The notes: generated from the letters alone by a model not told the origin. 61,470 nucleotides of DNA from an uncultured Clostridia bacterium (GCA_947628215.1 CANQYZ010000008.1:1-61470); one strand, 5' to 3'. Counted from the stretch's first letter, positions 27,712 to 38,970 are shown. Numbers and translations: made by a program.

Positions 27712-27844
27712 ATTTTGCCTATGTCCGTAGCAAATTTCGAGGCTTAGTCATATCAACTATTCTAGATTTATTTTACATAAATAAATCTATGCTTATCCCT
27801 ATTTTATTCGATTTTTTTAGGATTATTACATTTTTTCAAAAATA

Positions 27845-27873
27845 TTGTAAATATATATATCATATGTTATTAT
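27845..27873 (+). promoter_or_regulatory. Promoter of lemA
   Basis: Plus-strand TTGTAA, 17-base spacer, TATTAT, about 35 bases upstream of the lemA ATG. Confidence 0.5.
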
Positions 27874-27907
27874 GTTCTTATAATAATTGAGTAATAAGGA
27901 GGAAGTT

Positions 27908-28465
27908 ATGGGACCTTTTTTTATATTTTTATTAATAATAATAGTTGCAGTAGTTGTTTTTGCAATAGTTTTATACAATAGTTTAGTACAAAAAAGAAAT
28001 CAAGTTAAAAATATGTGGAGTCAAATAGATGTTGAACTTCAAAGAAGATTTGACTTAATCCCTAATTTAGTTGAATCCGTAAAAGGATATATGAATCATG
28101 AAGAAAAAGTTCTATCTGAAATAGCTGAACTTAGAACTTCTTGGTCAAATGCAAAAACAATTAATGAAAAAGCAAATTTAAATAATCAATTATCTAATTC
28201 TCTTAGTTCTTTTATGGCTATAGCAGAGGGATATCCTGATTTAAAAGCAAGTCAAAATTTCTTAGAACTTCAAAATGAATTACAAAATACAGAAAATAAA
28301 ATTTCTAATTCTAGACAATCTTATAATGATGCAGTTACAAGTTATAATATTAGTTTAGAAACTTTTCCATCTAATTTAGTTGCTTCTACTTTTAATTTTA
28401 CTAAAGAAGAATTATTTAAAGTAGATGATGAAAAAGTAAAAGAAAATGTAAAGGTAAGTTTCTAA
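27908..28465 (+). CDS. lemA: LemA family membrane protein
   Basis: A 185-residue LemA-family protein. I use the ATG at 27908 because AAGGAGG lies seven bases upstream; the longer TTG frame at 27887 would place the Shine-Dalgarno inside the gene. One N-terminal membrane helix (about 5-27) is followed by YNSLVQKRNQVKNMWSQID and RRFDLIPNLVESVKGY, the family signature, and a helical bundle ending with FP-x-NLVASTFNF. The role of LemA proteins is poorly defined. It is the only plus-strand gene in the first 40 kb, flanked by its own promoter and terminator. Confidence 0.92.
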   Translation: MGPFFIFLLIIIVAVVVFAIVLYNSLVQKRNQVKNMWSQIDVELQRRFDLIPNLVESVKGYMNHEEKVLSEIAELRTSWSNAKTINEKANLNNQLSNSLSSFMAIAEGYPDLKASQNFLELQNELQNTENKISNSRQSYNDAVTSYNISLETFPSNLVASTFNFTKEELFKVDDEKVKENVKVSF

Positions 28466-28498
28466 GTAAAAAATTAATCAAAAAAAATATAACAAAAT

Positions 28499-28530
28499 AA
28501 AAAGTCTTTTCAATATAAAGACTTTTTATT
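28499..28530 (+). terminator. Terminator of lemA
   Basis: An 11-bp stem AAAAAGTCTTT/AAAGACTTTTT, followed by ATTTTTA. Confidence 0.8.
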
Positions 28531-28564
28531 TTTACTATTAAAATTTTCATATATTCTTTATATA

Positions 28565-28605
28565 AAAATGACCTTATTAGATTTTATTCTAAATAAGGTC
28601 ATTTT
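28565..28605 (-). terminator. Terminator of the giant surface-protein operon
   Basis: A 14-bp perfect stem AAAATGACCTTATT and its complement, followed on the minus strand by TTTTTATATAA. It is 23 bases past the stop at 28629. Confidence 0.82.
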
Positions 28606-28628
28606 ATTTTAGTTTCAAAGCTTATATT

Positions 28629-31600
28629 TTATTTTTGTTTTTTATTTTTCTTTATGTCTACATCTACAACTTTAACTTTTATAACAGCAATTCCTATTGC
28701 AAGTATTACGCATCCAATTCCTATTGCTACTAAATATTCTGCATTGCTCTTGAATATTGAATTTCCTGTATATCCAGTAGGTTCTGTAAATGTTACGAAT
28801 TCAGCTGCATCTGTATCTCTTTCACCGTTTAGATGATATTCTGTACTATTTACTTTTTGCTCTTTTGCTCCTGTATAATCAGTAACTACTGAACCATCTG
28901 TTATAGAATATCCTGTAGCTGCTGTAAACTCACCTCTTGAAACTTCAGCATTTCCTGGTACTGCTTGAGGATCTCTTCTTCCTACTGTATTAGAATATAC
29001 TAAAATTTCTGAAACGTTATCATAAATCATGTTTTCAATAGATTCATCTGATGTTGTAGTTTTGCTTGTAACTAATTTGATTTGTCCTGAATATTTTTTA
29101 CCACTATCCTTAGCTGCCTCTGGTACAAGTTCTGCTATAATACTTGGGTTATGTGCTTCAGTATCTGTTATATATATATTCTTTCTTGTTTCTGTATCAT
29201 ACATTCCGCCATCTTTATCAGCTATTACAGTCTTACCATTTTCTGTTGTATATACTTTTTCACCTAAAGATTTATTATTAATTAATTCTTGTGTTGTAAT
29301 TACCTTCCAAGATTGATCTTTTGAGCTATTTACTGATGATGGATCTATACTTGTATTGTTATCTATGTAATCAATTATACTTTCTACTTTAGTTGTTACT
29401 AATTTATCTGAATCATTATTCTTATTGTTGTAGTAGTTTAATCCTACATAGTTACCATATTCAATTCCTATTCCAGAAACATATGGAGCTTGTTTTTCAA
29501 GTTTCTTTACTTCTTCTTCAATATCTTTTGATGCTGTAGCTGTATCTGTGTATTCTGCAAGTAATCCTGTCCAATCAACTTCAGATTTATTTTCTACTGT
29601 AATCTTATATTCTAGAACTATCTTTAAGTCTCTTAAGTAATCAGTTTCCATATTGATATAACTAAATCCTTGTGCTGTAGGAGTTTTTTCAACTCTAGTT
29701 AATTTTTCAAGTTCTTGAGATTCTTGAATATTAATTTTTCCATCATCACCTATAACTACTTTCATTACTTGTTGTGTACCATTTTGTTTATATAATGTTA
29801 TAGTTGTTAGATTTTTCTTTAATTCAAATGCCGTCTCTGATCTCTTCTCTAGTCCAAAGTCTATATTTCCTACTACATATGTGTATTCAGTAATACCATC
29901 TACTGTTTGCTTTGTTCCATAATCTATATAATCTTGTCTTTCAATTTCTAGATTTAATTTTGCTGTATTTGCAACCATTTGTGTATTCTTTATAAGTTCA
30001 TCATGTTTTACAGATTTATTATCAGCAGTCTCTAGAACTGTTCCGATTGGATTGTTAATCTTTCTAGAGTATGCAACAACTTTCATTCTTTGAAGTTCAT
30101 AATCTCTAGCATCTGATACTCTTGCACTTCTTAGTTTCTCATCTGTTAAATCATGCCATTCATTATTTAATGTTGAAGTATTGTCTTCTTTATTTACCAT
30201 TCCAGTTTGATATGCTGTATTTTTATAATCTTGACCGTTATATTTTATGCTAGCTTCGTTATTGCCATATTTAAATCTTACAACATAATTTCCTGCTACA
30301 AATCCTCCAAGTGAATACTTTCCTTTACTTGTTACATCTGTTGAATTAAATCCTTTTTCTGCAACAGTTCCTTTGAAAGCATCTGCTGGCCATAAGTATT
30401 CATATTCGATATTGTCAATACTAATTTTTTCAATTAATTCTACATCTAGTCCATCAATTCCGTTTTCGTTTGAGCTATCATAAGTACCATTTGCTACTTT
30501 TTGATTATATTTTAATGTATTTGTTTCTTTGTCTTCCCAAACTATACCATTTATTTCTCTATCATAGTTATAAAGTTCAATGTCTATAGCTGGAGCAGAC
30601 TCTGTATCATCTTCATACCACTTCTTAACATTCTTCTTGAAGTCTATGTTGTCTGGTGCTGAATCTTTATCAATTCTACCTGCAACTTTTCCATCTGTAT
30701 AATATGTTGAGTAGTTTGCAATTTCTGCTATATTATTCTTTTCTCCAAGTAAATTATTTCTGTTTGTTTGTGATTTATTTAAAAATCCTTCTTTATCTAC
30801 TTCAAATGTTACAAATATCTCTATTCTTTCTCCTGCTTTTAATTTTAAGTTCTTTAAAGAATTTGTATTCATCTTTTTGTAGCTATTTGATTTATTGAAG
30901 TTATTTTCCTTATTCCATGTAACAGATCCTGTAGTATAGTTTGCTGTATCTTCATCTCTGTTATACTTATATGGAGCAACTTCCATAGAAGGTACTATTC
31001 TATAATAAGTTTGCTCTGCTATTCTCTTTGTTTCTCTTACTCCTTGTTTATTTAATACATTTGCTACTAAGTCTTTTTCAATTGGAGTAAATGATTTATC
31101 ATAATAATCATTTAAAACATTAATTGCTTCTAGATATCCTTCTGATTCATTATAAGCTACTACTTTGTATGTTAAAAATACTCTAAGTTCTGTATTTGCT
31201 TTAATGCTTTTTACAACTTCTTCTGATCTTGAATATACTGTTGATCTATAAGCATAATCTGAACTATATAATCCAAGTGTATATGGTTTTGTATCAGCAG
31301 CTTCAATTTGTGTCTTTAATAAGTCTTGGTTTTTCTCATCTTCAAAATCATATAAAGTGTTATATTTATATGTTAATTCTTTTTCGTTTACTACAACTTC
31401 TGCTTTATATAAATCTTTTCCTACTGCTAAATCTGCTTCATCTCTTTCTTTTAATCCAAGATTTATATGTAACATATAATCATAAATTGTTCTATAAGTA
31501 ATTGTTTTTAACCATTTTGTTTCTTTTATACTAATAAGTTTTACATCATCTGCTGTATCTAGAGAAATTTCTCTTGCAAATGGGAAATATAATCCAGCTT

Positions 31601-33890
31601 TTCCAGTTGATGCACTCATTTTGTATAATGGTAATGTATATCCATTCTTATCCTTTGTTGTAAGTGTAGAAATTCTTCTTGAATTATCATTATCTGATAT
31701 TTTATATTCTTCTGATGTATAGTCTAAGCTATAAGATTTGTTTCCATCTTTAGATCTACCATTTGTATTTCCATTGTCATCCATTGGTGTGTTTCCATAT
31801 ACTTCAGTAAATTTCTTATTGAAAGAATCTCTTTCTGATTCATCTTCTATAGCCATAGAATCTTTTTCATATTTCTTTCTTCCATCTTTATTTTCACTCA
31901 TGTATTTGTTTGCATCACCGTCTCCTGTTACTAGGAAATCAGTAGGTCTATAGTTTTGTCCATCATATTTGAATATTACATCATATTTTAATGTATATCC
32001 TTTATCTTGAACTTTATCAGTTCCTGGTACTGAAATATTTGCTATTTCATATTTACCATTTTTATCTGTATATACTGGGAAGTTCTTTTTAGTAACATTA
32101 TCTGCTTCATACATTGAAGCTAGTTCTCTTTTAACTTCTTTTCCTTGTTTATTGAAATATACTTGATATACATATACTTCTGCTTTTTCATATGGCTTTT
32201 CACCATCTTCTTTTATACCGTCTATAGTATCTTTTTTCTTATCTGGTTCTGTATCAATCCATACTTCACCAGCAATTTGAATTGTTAATTTTATTACTGT
32301 TTTTGGTTCTTCATCATCGTCATGTGGAAGGTCTATTCCAAGTAATGATACATCAGCTGTTTCATACCATCTTGCTCCAATTAAACCTTCAGCAAGTGTT
32401 TGTGATTCTTTAGGATCTAAGTCTGTAAGTTCTAACCAATAATGCCATTCTACAATATGTTTATGGTAATATCCATGTGAACATTTTTTAGCTCCACCGC
32501 TACATGCATATCCTATGAATTTTCCATCTTTATCATATTGTGCTCTATGTGGTACTTCAGATGTTCCACCACATTCACAATAACTTGTTTCTTCTTCACA
32601 CCATATTGCTTCGTCTTTTGGTTCCCAAGTAGCTTTAAAGTATTCACCTTTAAGTTTAATATATTTTCCAGCTGCATTCATATATCTAAATGATAGGTTA
32701 ATATCTTCAATTTGTGTCATTCCATCTATATAATTTACTGTAATATAAAATGTTTCTCCTGTATGAGGATAAGCTGCTTTATCAGTATCATCTCTATCTG
32801 GGAAAACGAATTCCCATTCTTCTCTTGGAACAATTCCTAAGTTACTCTTTACTACTGCATTAGTCATCTCAGAGAATATTATTGTTCCTCTTTCTGATTT
32901 AACTGATTCTTCATAGTAAGTTACATCAAAAGGTCCTATTAAATATTTCTTTTCTTCTTCATCATAATAAGCTTTTGCATTTTTTGAATTTCCAGTTACT
33001 TTAAAATCAATTACTGGTGCATCTAGAGTTACAGTTTTTCCGTTTATAGTAACTTTTTTCTTTTCAGTTACTATATTTCCATTACTATCTTTTTTAGCAA
33101 CTTTCTTTAAATAAGCTTCAAAAGCTTCTGCTTCTTTTTGAAGTGATGTAGATTTAACTACTGTACTTCCACCAGCTTTAGTAGTCCACCAAGCATATTG
33201 TACATATGTATATGGGAAATAATCTCCCTCTATTGAAAATTCTACATAATAATATTTTCCATCTTCACCTTTTGTAACAAAAGCTCCTGCTTCTCTTTCT
33301 TCCCCTTCATCACCTTTTATATCAACACCATATAGAGTAACACCTTCAACTGTAAGAGTAATTTCTTCTGTTACTTCTCCTGTGTATTCTTGATTTGTGA
33401 TGTTATAAAAATCTGATGCATTTCCATAAGTATTTTCAGACATTTCAGCTAATATATAAGCTTCTGCTGGAGAACAAGTCTTTTCTTCTGATTTTGTATA
33501 ATATCCATAAGTTAATGAATTTGCTACAGTATAAGGATTATCAAAATTTGTATCTGTTGAATATCCTGAAACTGATTTCTTTTCTTCGAACAATTTCTTT
33601 CCAATATCATTTTGAGTTAAATATGGTTCAGAAGATTGTTTATCTCCTTGTGTTACTATTGTACTCTTATAACTTGGTAAGTTTGTTCCCTTTTGACAAC
33701 ATAAAATGTTAAACATTTCATATAAGTCATTTAAAGTTATATAAGGAAATTCTGGTGGATCTCCTATGCCTTCAGAAAGCATTTCATTTGTTGCAGTAGC
33801 TAAAGATTTATAACTAAATATTCCTATAGCTATAACTATTGATGTAACTATTGCAATTATTATTGAAATTTTTGCTATTTTCTTATTCAT
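28629..33890 (-). CDS. Giant surface protein with SdrD-B-like domains
   Basis: A 1753-residue exported protein. The N-terminus is a signal anchor (MNKKIAK then about 20 hydrophobic residues). A Cys/His-rich segment around residues 430-485 has CEEETSYCECGG, then CSGGAKKCSHGYYHKH. SdrD_B-like modules follow near residues 560-680 (IAGEVWIDTEPD) and 1155-1260 (INGIVWEDKETNT). The C-terminus has one membrane helix and a Lys-rich tail without LPXTG. It is likely held in the membrane with its bulk outside, as an adhesin or coat component. It starts one base after the stop of the 1692-residue surface protein (TAATATG), so the two are translationally coupled. Entirely in frame over 5.2 kb, with no CGG codon. 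Confidence 0.82.
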   Translation of the reverse strand: MNKKIAKISIIIAIVTSIVIAIGIFSYKSLATATNEMLSEGIGDPPEFPYITLNDLYEMFNILCCQKGTNLPSYKSTIVTQGDKQSSEPYLTQNDIGKKLFEEKKSVSGYSTDTNFDNPYTVANSLTYGYYTKSEEKTCSPAEAYILAEMSENTYGNASDFYNITNQEYTGEVTEEITLTVEGVTLYGVDIKGDEGEEREAGAFVTKGEDGKYYYVEFSIEGDYFPYTYVQYAWWTTKAGGSTVVKSTSLQKEAEAFEAYLKKVAKKDSNGNIVTEKKKVTINGKTVTLDAPVIDFKVTGNSKNAKAYYDEEEKKYLIGPFDVTYYEESVKSERGTIIFSEMTNAVVKSNLGIVPREEWEFVFPDRDDTDKAAYPHTGETFYITVNYIDGMTQIEDINLSFRYMNAAGKYIKLKGEYFKATWEPKDEAIWCEEETSYCECGGTSEVPHRAQYDKDGKFIGYACSGGAKKCSHGYYHKHIVEWHYWLELTDLDPKESQTLAEGLIGARWYETADVSLLGIDLPHDDDEEPKTVIKLTIQIAGEVWIDTEPDKKKDTIDGIKEDGEKPYEKAEVYVYQVYFNKQGKEVKRELASMYEADNVTKKNFPVYTDKNGKYEIANISVPGTDKVQDKGYTLKYDVIFKYDGQNYRPTDFLVTGDGDANKYMSENKDGRKKYEKDSMAIEDESERDSFNKKFTEVYGNTPMDDNGNTNGRSKDGNKSYSLDYTSEEYKISDNDNSRRISTLTTKDKNGYTLPLYKMSASTGKAGLYFPFAREISLDTADDVKLISIKETKWLKTITYRTIYDYMLHINLGLKERDEADLAVGKDLYKAEVVVNEKELTYKYNTLYDFEDEKNQDLLKTQIEAADTKPYTLGLYSSDYAYRSTVYSRSEEVVKSIKANTELRVFLTYKVVAYNESEGYLEAINVLNDYYDKSFTPIEKDLVANVLNKQGVRETKRIAEQTYYRIVPSMEVAPYKYNRDEDTANYTTGSVTWNKENNFNKSNSYKKMNTNSLKNLKLKAGERIEIFVTFEVDKEGFLNKSQTNRNNLLGEKNNIAEIANYSTYYTDGKVAGRIDKDSAPDNIDFKKNVKKWYEDDTESAPAIDIELYNYDREINGIVWEDKETNTLKYNQKVANGTYDSSNENGIDGLDVELIEKISIDNIEYEYLWPADAFKGTVAEKGFNSTDVTSKGKYSLGGFVAGNYVVRFKYGNNEASIKYNGQDYKNTAYQTGMVNKEDNTSTLNNEWHDLTDEKLRSARVSDARDYELQRMKVVAYSRKINNPIGTVLETADNKSVKHDELIKNTQMVANTAKLNLEIERQDYIDYGTKQTVDGITEYTYVVGNIDFGLEKRSETAFELKKNLTTITLYKQNGTQQVMKVVIGDDGKINIQESQELEKLTRVEKTPTAQGFSYINMETDYLRDLKIVLEYKITVENKSEVDWTGLLAEYTDTATASKDIEEEVKKLEKQAPYVSGIGIEYGNYVGLNYYNNKNNDSDKLVTTKVESIIDYIDNNTSIDPSSVNSSKDQSWKVITTQELINNKSLGEKVYTTENGKTVIADKDGGMYDTETRKNIYITDTEAHNPSIIAELVPEAAKDSGKKYSGQIKLVTSKTTTSDESIENMIYDNVSEILVYSNTVGRRDPQAVPGNAEVSRGEFTAATGYSITDGSVVTDYTGAKEQKVNSTEYHLNGERDTDAAEFVTFTEPTGYTGNSIFKSNAEYLVAIGIGCVILAIGIAVIKVKVVDVDIKKNKKQK

Positions 33891-33891
33891 A

Positions 33892-36800
33892 TTAATCCAC
33901 CACCTTTCTTTTTCTAATTACCCTTTTAATCTTATATTTATTCCTATGTAAAACATATACTGTAATTATTGCAAGTATTGCTGCTATAATTACTCCTGAC
34001 ATATAGATTAATGTTTCACCTGTCTTTACTGAAACGATTACATCTGCTACTCCATAATCATCTTCTGATTGAATCTTATTATTTGGAGTAGAATCCCTAT
34101 CTGCAATTCCTTCTGCATTATATGCTTTAGAAATTTCTGCGATATTATTTATCATTCCTGTATTTTCTTCTGTCATTTGTTTTGTAAGTACTAATTTTAA
34201 TTCTGCAGTTTCTCCTGGTGCTAATTGTTTTTTACTTAATGCTTCTGAGTAAATATTTCCATCAGAACCTTCATACCAACCTTTGTTCATTGTAGGATCA
34301 AATGATAATGATTTTTCTTTGTAATCTACAACTTGTTTTACATATCCTGCAATTTCACCTTCGTTTTTAACTTTAATCTTATATTCAACGAATACTTTTG
34401 AACTAGATAAGTATTTTGCTGGTATATCTATTTTTGCCATGTCTCCATTAAATGTATATTTATTTGTACCATTTTTATTTTGTACTGTTACTTTTGATAC
34501 TTTATTAGTTAATGATAAGTCAAATATGCTTGCTTTTACTAATCCTAAGTCTATATTTGAAATACTTGTCTTATCTATTGTAATTACATCTGTTAAAGCT
34601 ATTGCTTTTCCATTTAATCTTGAAGCATATGCATCTGAGTTAATGTTATCTGCTACTCCGTCTTTCTTATACTCTGTAACACCATATTTCTTATCATTAT
34701 AGTAAAATCCTACATAATATTTACCTTTTGTAAGTCCTGAGAATGTATAAGTACCTTGATTAGATGTTCCAGTTTTATTTAATTCTTTTCCATTTGTAGC
34801 ATTTATTAAAATTATCTCAACATTGCTAACTAATCTATCATCTTTGCTATATTTTGCATCTCTATTTTCATCTAAGAAAACAGATCCTGTGATTTTAAAT
34901 TTACTTGTATTTGTATTGTTTTGATTATTATTTCCATTTGGTATAAATGGATTTGAAGGATCATCCTCTTCTGGATCTTCTGATTCTTCTGTTTTTTCAA
35001 TTATGTGTGTTACTTCATTTGATTTTCTATCTTCTGAATCATTTTCAGAAGTAATATCAGCATAGTTTGTAACAACTTCTTCTTGTTTATCTGCGGCTAA
35101 GGCAACTGCTCTTACATTTACTATTAATTCATTATTTGGTTGGATACTTGTATATACAACTGCATCTTCATTATTAGCTACTACTTTTTCCATCTTAATT
35201 CCATCAGATACATAATCTAATTTTTGTACCTTTACTTTGTTTGGTAATTTATCTACAACTGTTACGTTTTGAGCTTTTACTTTACCTTCATTTTTTATAT
35301 CAAATTTGTAGTTAATTACTTGACCTTTTGTAATATATTTATTAGTTACATCAGATGTTTGTGTTATAACTAATTTTGGTTTACCAATTTCAGTTGAAAT
35401 CTCAGCTGTTCTATATTCTTCTCCATTTACTTTTACAGTACTATTTGTTGTAATTGTGTCTTCAAATTTTCCTTCATCTAAATCATTTGTCATAACTTCT
35501 AATTTAACATGTACTGTTCTACTTGGTTCTAATTTATCGATTGTCCATGTAAGTTTTCTTGAAGATTCATCATAAGATACTGAATTTATCTTCTTTGGAG
35601 TTATTCCATCTTCTTCATATCCAACTACATAAGCTTCTTTATATGTAACTAGTTTAGGTAATACTTTTTCTATTTTTATATTTTTCATTTCTGATTTAGT
35701 ATTATTTTTAACTAATATCTCATATGTCATTTGCTCATTTACATTTACAACTATTGTTTCTGTCTTTACATTTTCTTCTAGTTTTAAGTTTGATTTATTT
35801 ATTTTGTTTGTAATTTTTTCTGATTCTATTGCTTTTGCTAAGTCTTTAGCTGTAACCTTAGCATACATTTCTGTATAAACATCTGGAAGTGAATCTATCT
35901 TAGTTTCTTTATATGTAATTTCTCCATTTTCATCTTTTACTTCTTCAAATAAGCTATAAGTTCCATCTTCATTTTTAGTAAATCCTTCTTGTCCTGAATA
36001 ATATTCTTCTATTGATGGAAGTTCATTTACTTGTGCATAGAAATTATATGTTTTACTTTCACCAGCTTTTAATGAAGGAATCTTATATGTTTTTTCAGAA
36101 GATGTATCTAAGAACCATCCACCTAAGTTATCTACTGTAGTATTTGGTTTAAATGTAGCAAATGTTGTTCTTTTTGGAAGTGGTACAGTAATTACTATAT
36201 CTTCTGCTGTCTCTTCACCATCATTTGTTACTGTTACTTGATAATTAATATATTCATATTCACTAGCATCTTTTCCTTCTATAGTAGAACTTGCTTTTAC
36301 TGAAAGGATTGGTCCTTGACCTGTTGTAAGACCTACTTTATCTGGAACTGATATTTCATTTTTAGCTGAAATATTAGTCATATTTGTAAAGAATGTTGCA
36401 AAAGAACCATATATATTTTCATTATGTTCTAGATTTGCTGGTATTTTATAATCATAAGAGAATTTTAATTTTTCTCCTATTCCCATTTCATAATCTTCAT
36501 CACATACAATTAAATATGATTTAACTGTAGATAAATCTTCTACATCTTTTACCCAACCATTTGATTCATCATTTAATTCTTCTGTTGCATCTTCTTTGCT
36601 TGAATAATAAATTGTAGATTTTACTTTGTTTTCACTGCTTGCTGTTATTTTGCTTACCATTGTTGTATCTAATGTTGTTCCTAAATCCTCACCTGTTTGA
36701 ATATCTTTATTTCCTTTAAAAGGAATTCTTCCTAAAATCTTTACATTTTTAACAACGTTTTCATTGTTGTTCATTGCTATAATATCCATAGTAGCAACTT

Positions 36801-38970
36801 TTGAATCATCATATATCTCGATTTTTCCATTCATTTCACCTTGTTCTACAGATGAAACTAAAGTATTATTATCATCAAAATTTGAAATAGCATTTGCACT
36901 TATAAGTCCAGATGGAGCTACATAAGATACTTTTACAGAAGCATTTCCTTCTTCAACTTTAGCATTATTATAAGAAGTTGCTCCTTCATTTGTATATTTT
37001 AATACTATTTCTTTTTCTAAGTTTGAAGTAAAGTTATCAAGAGTCATATCTGTATTTATAAGTAAGTTTGTACCATTAGTTATATTGTTTAGACTATAGT
37101 GCTTTTGAGTACCTTCAACATGTATTGTAATTACTATATTTTTTCCTACATATTTTGCTCTTACATCTTTTACTTTTAATTCATTTTCTGCATTTATAAT
37201 TGAAACTTTTTTAATTGTTACTTCTTTAATATTTTCTGGAAGTACAATTTCAAAAGATGGATTTTTATAAAAATCTGATTCTTCTTTGTTATTATTGAAT
37301 TCAACTTTAAGTTCTACGTCTTGATTCTTAACTATAGTACCTAAAGAATCTCTATTTATATAGAAGTTAGCAGATGTTGTAGTATCTAATAATTTAATAC
37401 TATTTTCGATATTTTGAGCTTTACTTTCTACATCCCCTTCATATACTATATAAGCTTCTGTCTTATTTGAAATCTTATCAAAAGATTTTATCTCATCTTT
37501 AGAAAAATCTGTTTTTACTATTTTCTTTGTTTCTTCTATTTCAATATTTCCTACTTTTTCAGGTTTTGTAATTTCAATAGAAAGTTTACTTATATTTTTA
37601 TCATTTAAATCAACTACATAATATTTATCATCTATAACTTCTGATTTATTTGTAATTTCACCAATTACTTTTCCATCACCTGTTAAAGTGATTTTTCCTT
37701 TTTCTCCAAGTATGTTATCAAAACTTGATTTATATACTTTAACTTCTTTATAATATGACGCTTTTTCTAAGTCATATTTATCATCTAATTTTGAAATAGC
37801 TTCTTCTTTTATATCTTTTAAAGCGATTTTATTTATTAAAGATGTTTCTGCTACATTTATTAAATACTTATATCCATATTCTGTTTCATATAAATTATTG
37901 TCATCATATTTATTTGCTATCATGTTTCCTTTATAAAGTTCTTCTTTTAGGACTTCTGATGTATATGTAACTATATCTCCTACTTTTTCTTTTACTTCAT
38001 ACTTTGCTTCGTATTCACCAGAAATTTTCTCTTCTGTTCCTTCCATAACAACGTTTGAAGTAATATTACTATTTAATTTAATTGGAAATTTTACATCGTT
38101 TCCACTAAATATATATGTTACTACAAAAGTTTCTGTGTCTTTTTCCATCTTTTCATCAGAAACTGAAATATGGATCTTATTATTTTCTCTATTAAAATTC
38201 CAATCCTTTTCAGTTAATGAATCTCTCTCATTACTAATTACTGAAACTTTATCTAAGTTTAATCCATCTATATTTAAAGCATCTATTTCTACTTCTGTTC
38301 TAGATAATGGCATATTTTTTCTATCCAGTCCAACTGTTACTAAAGTTTGTGCAATTACTTCATTTGCATCCTTTGTAGAAAATTTTACAAATTTAGAAAG
38401 TTCAGAACTTATTGTAACTTTTGAATTAGAAAGAAAGCTTAGATTCATTGTAACTTCTTTAGATACTTTTCTAGAATCTCCATCATTATCAATATAAGTA
38501 CCACTTAAAGTTACTTTTGAACTACTACTTAAATTATCTCTCATATTATTTTCTATATATTTAATAGGAATAGTTAAATCTAATGAGTTTTCAGTATTTA
38601 TTTGATTTAGTTTGATTACATTCTCTTTTATAGATTCAACCAAACTATTTTCTGCAATCTCTCCAAAAACATAATTTAATTTAGAATTAGATTTAAATTC
38701 GATTTGGGCATTTTTCAAATATCCAGCTTCTTTTACATCTACTTTCAATCTAATTGCCAAATTTTCATTATCTATTGTAGACTCACATGTTTGTTCTTTT
38801 TCTGTTTCTCCATCTACAAAAACTGAAGTGAAAGCTATATTTTCTTCTTCATTTACGTTTGCAGCAAGTACTATTGATTCATTTAATAACATCGAAACGT
38901 TAGAAAATACAATAGCACATAGTACTACTGTTGCAATAATCTTTTTAGATATAGTATTTAATTTTAGCAT
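33892..38970 (-). CDS. Giant surface protein with DUF11-type and SdrD-B-like repeats
   Basis: A 1692-residue exported protein. A signal peptide (about 8-36, ending LAANV) is followed by many beta-sandwich repeats. Clear DUF11-type modules are near 1085-1320 (NEQMTYEILVKNNT and YKFDIKNEGKVKAQNVTV), then an SdrD_B-like domain (GSVFLDENRDAKYSKDDR, about 1365) and a last DUF11-like module. The end reads KTGETLIYMSG, a membrane helix and KRVIRKRKVVD: a membrane anchor rather than a classic sortase motif. It is first in a two-gene operon from the promoter at 39026-39054, with AAGGAGG before the ATG. Confidence 0.84.
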   Translation of the reverse strand: MLKLNTISKKIIATVVLCAIVFSNVSMLLNESIVLAANVNEEENIAFTSVFVDGETEKEQTCESTIDNENLAIRLKVDVKEAGYLKNAQIEFKSNSKLNYVFGEIAENSLVESIKENVIKLNQINTENSLDLTIPIKYIENNMRDNLSSSSKVTLSGTYIDNDGDSRKVSKEVTMNLSFLSNSKVTISSELSKFVKFSTKDANEVIAQTLVTVGLDRKNMPLSRTEVEIDALNIDGLNLDKVSVISNERDSLTEKDWNFNRENNKIHISVSDEKMEKDTETFVVTYIFSGNDVKFPIKLNSNITSNVVMEGTEEKISGEYEAKYEVKEKVGDIVTYTSEVLKEELYKGNMIANKYDDNNLYETEYGYKYLINVAETSLINKIALKDIKEEAISKLDDKYDLEKASYYKEVKVYKSSFDNILGEKGKITLTGDGKVIGEITNKSEVIDDKYYVVDLNDKNISKLSIEITKPEKVGNIEIEETKKIVKTDFSKDEIKSFDKISNKTEAYIVYEGDVESKAQNIENSIKLLDTTTSANFYINRDSLGTIVKNQDVELKVEFNNNKEESDFYKNPSFEIVLPENIKEVTIKKVSIINAENELKVKDVRAKYVGKNIVITIHVEGTQKHYSLNNITNGTNLLINTDMTLDNFTSNLEKEIVLKYTNEGATSYNNAKVEEGNASVKVSYVAPSGLISANAISNFDDNNTLVSSVEQGEMNGKIEIYDDSKVATMDIIAMNNNENVVKNVKILGRIPFKGNKDIQTGEDLGTTLDTTMVSKITASSENKVKSTIYYSSKEDATEELNDESNGWVKDVEDLSTVKSYLIVCDEDYEMGIGEKLKFSYDYKIPANLEHNENIYGSFATFFTNMTNISAKNEISVPDKVGLTTGQGPILSVKASSTIEGKDASEYEYINYQVTVTNDGEETAEDIVITVPLPKRTTFATFKPNTTVDNLGGWFLDTSSEKTYKIPSLKAGESKTYNFYAQVNELPSIEEYYSGQEGFTKNEDGTYSLFEEVKDENGEITYKETKIDSLPDVYTEMYAKVTAKDLAKAIESEKITNKINKSNLKLEENVKTETIVVNVNEQMTYEILVKNNTKSEMKNIKIEKVLPKLVTYKEAYVVGYEEDGITPKKINSVSYDESSRKLTWTIDKLEPSRTVHVKLEVMTNDLDEGKFEDTITTNSTVKVNGEEYRTAEISTEIGKPKLVITQTSDVTNKYITKGQVINYKFDIKNEGKVKAQNVTVVDKLPNKVKVQKLDYVSDGIKMEKVVANNEDAVVYTSIQPNNELIVNVRAVALAADKQEEVVTNYADITSENDSEDRKSNEVTHIIEKTEESEDPEEDDPSNPFIPNGNNNQNNTNTSKFKITGSVFLDENRDAKYSKDDRLVSNVEIILINATNGKELNKTGTSNQGTYTFSGLTKGKYYVGFYYNDKKYGVTEYKKDGVADNINSDAYASRLNGKAIALTDVITIDKTSISNIDLGLVKASIFDLSLTNKVSKVTVQNKNGTNKYTFNGDMAKIDIPAKYLSSSKVFVEYKIKVKNEGEIAGYVKQVVDYKEKSLSFDPTMNKGWYEGSDGNIYSEALSKKQLAPGETAELKLVLTKQMTEENTGMINNIAEISKAYNAEGIADRDSTPNNKIQSEDDYGVADVIVSVKTGETLIYMSGVIIAAILAIITVYVLHRNKYKIKRVIRKRKVVD

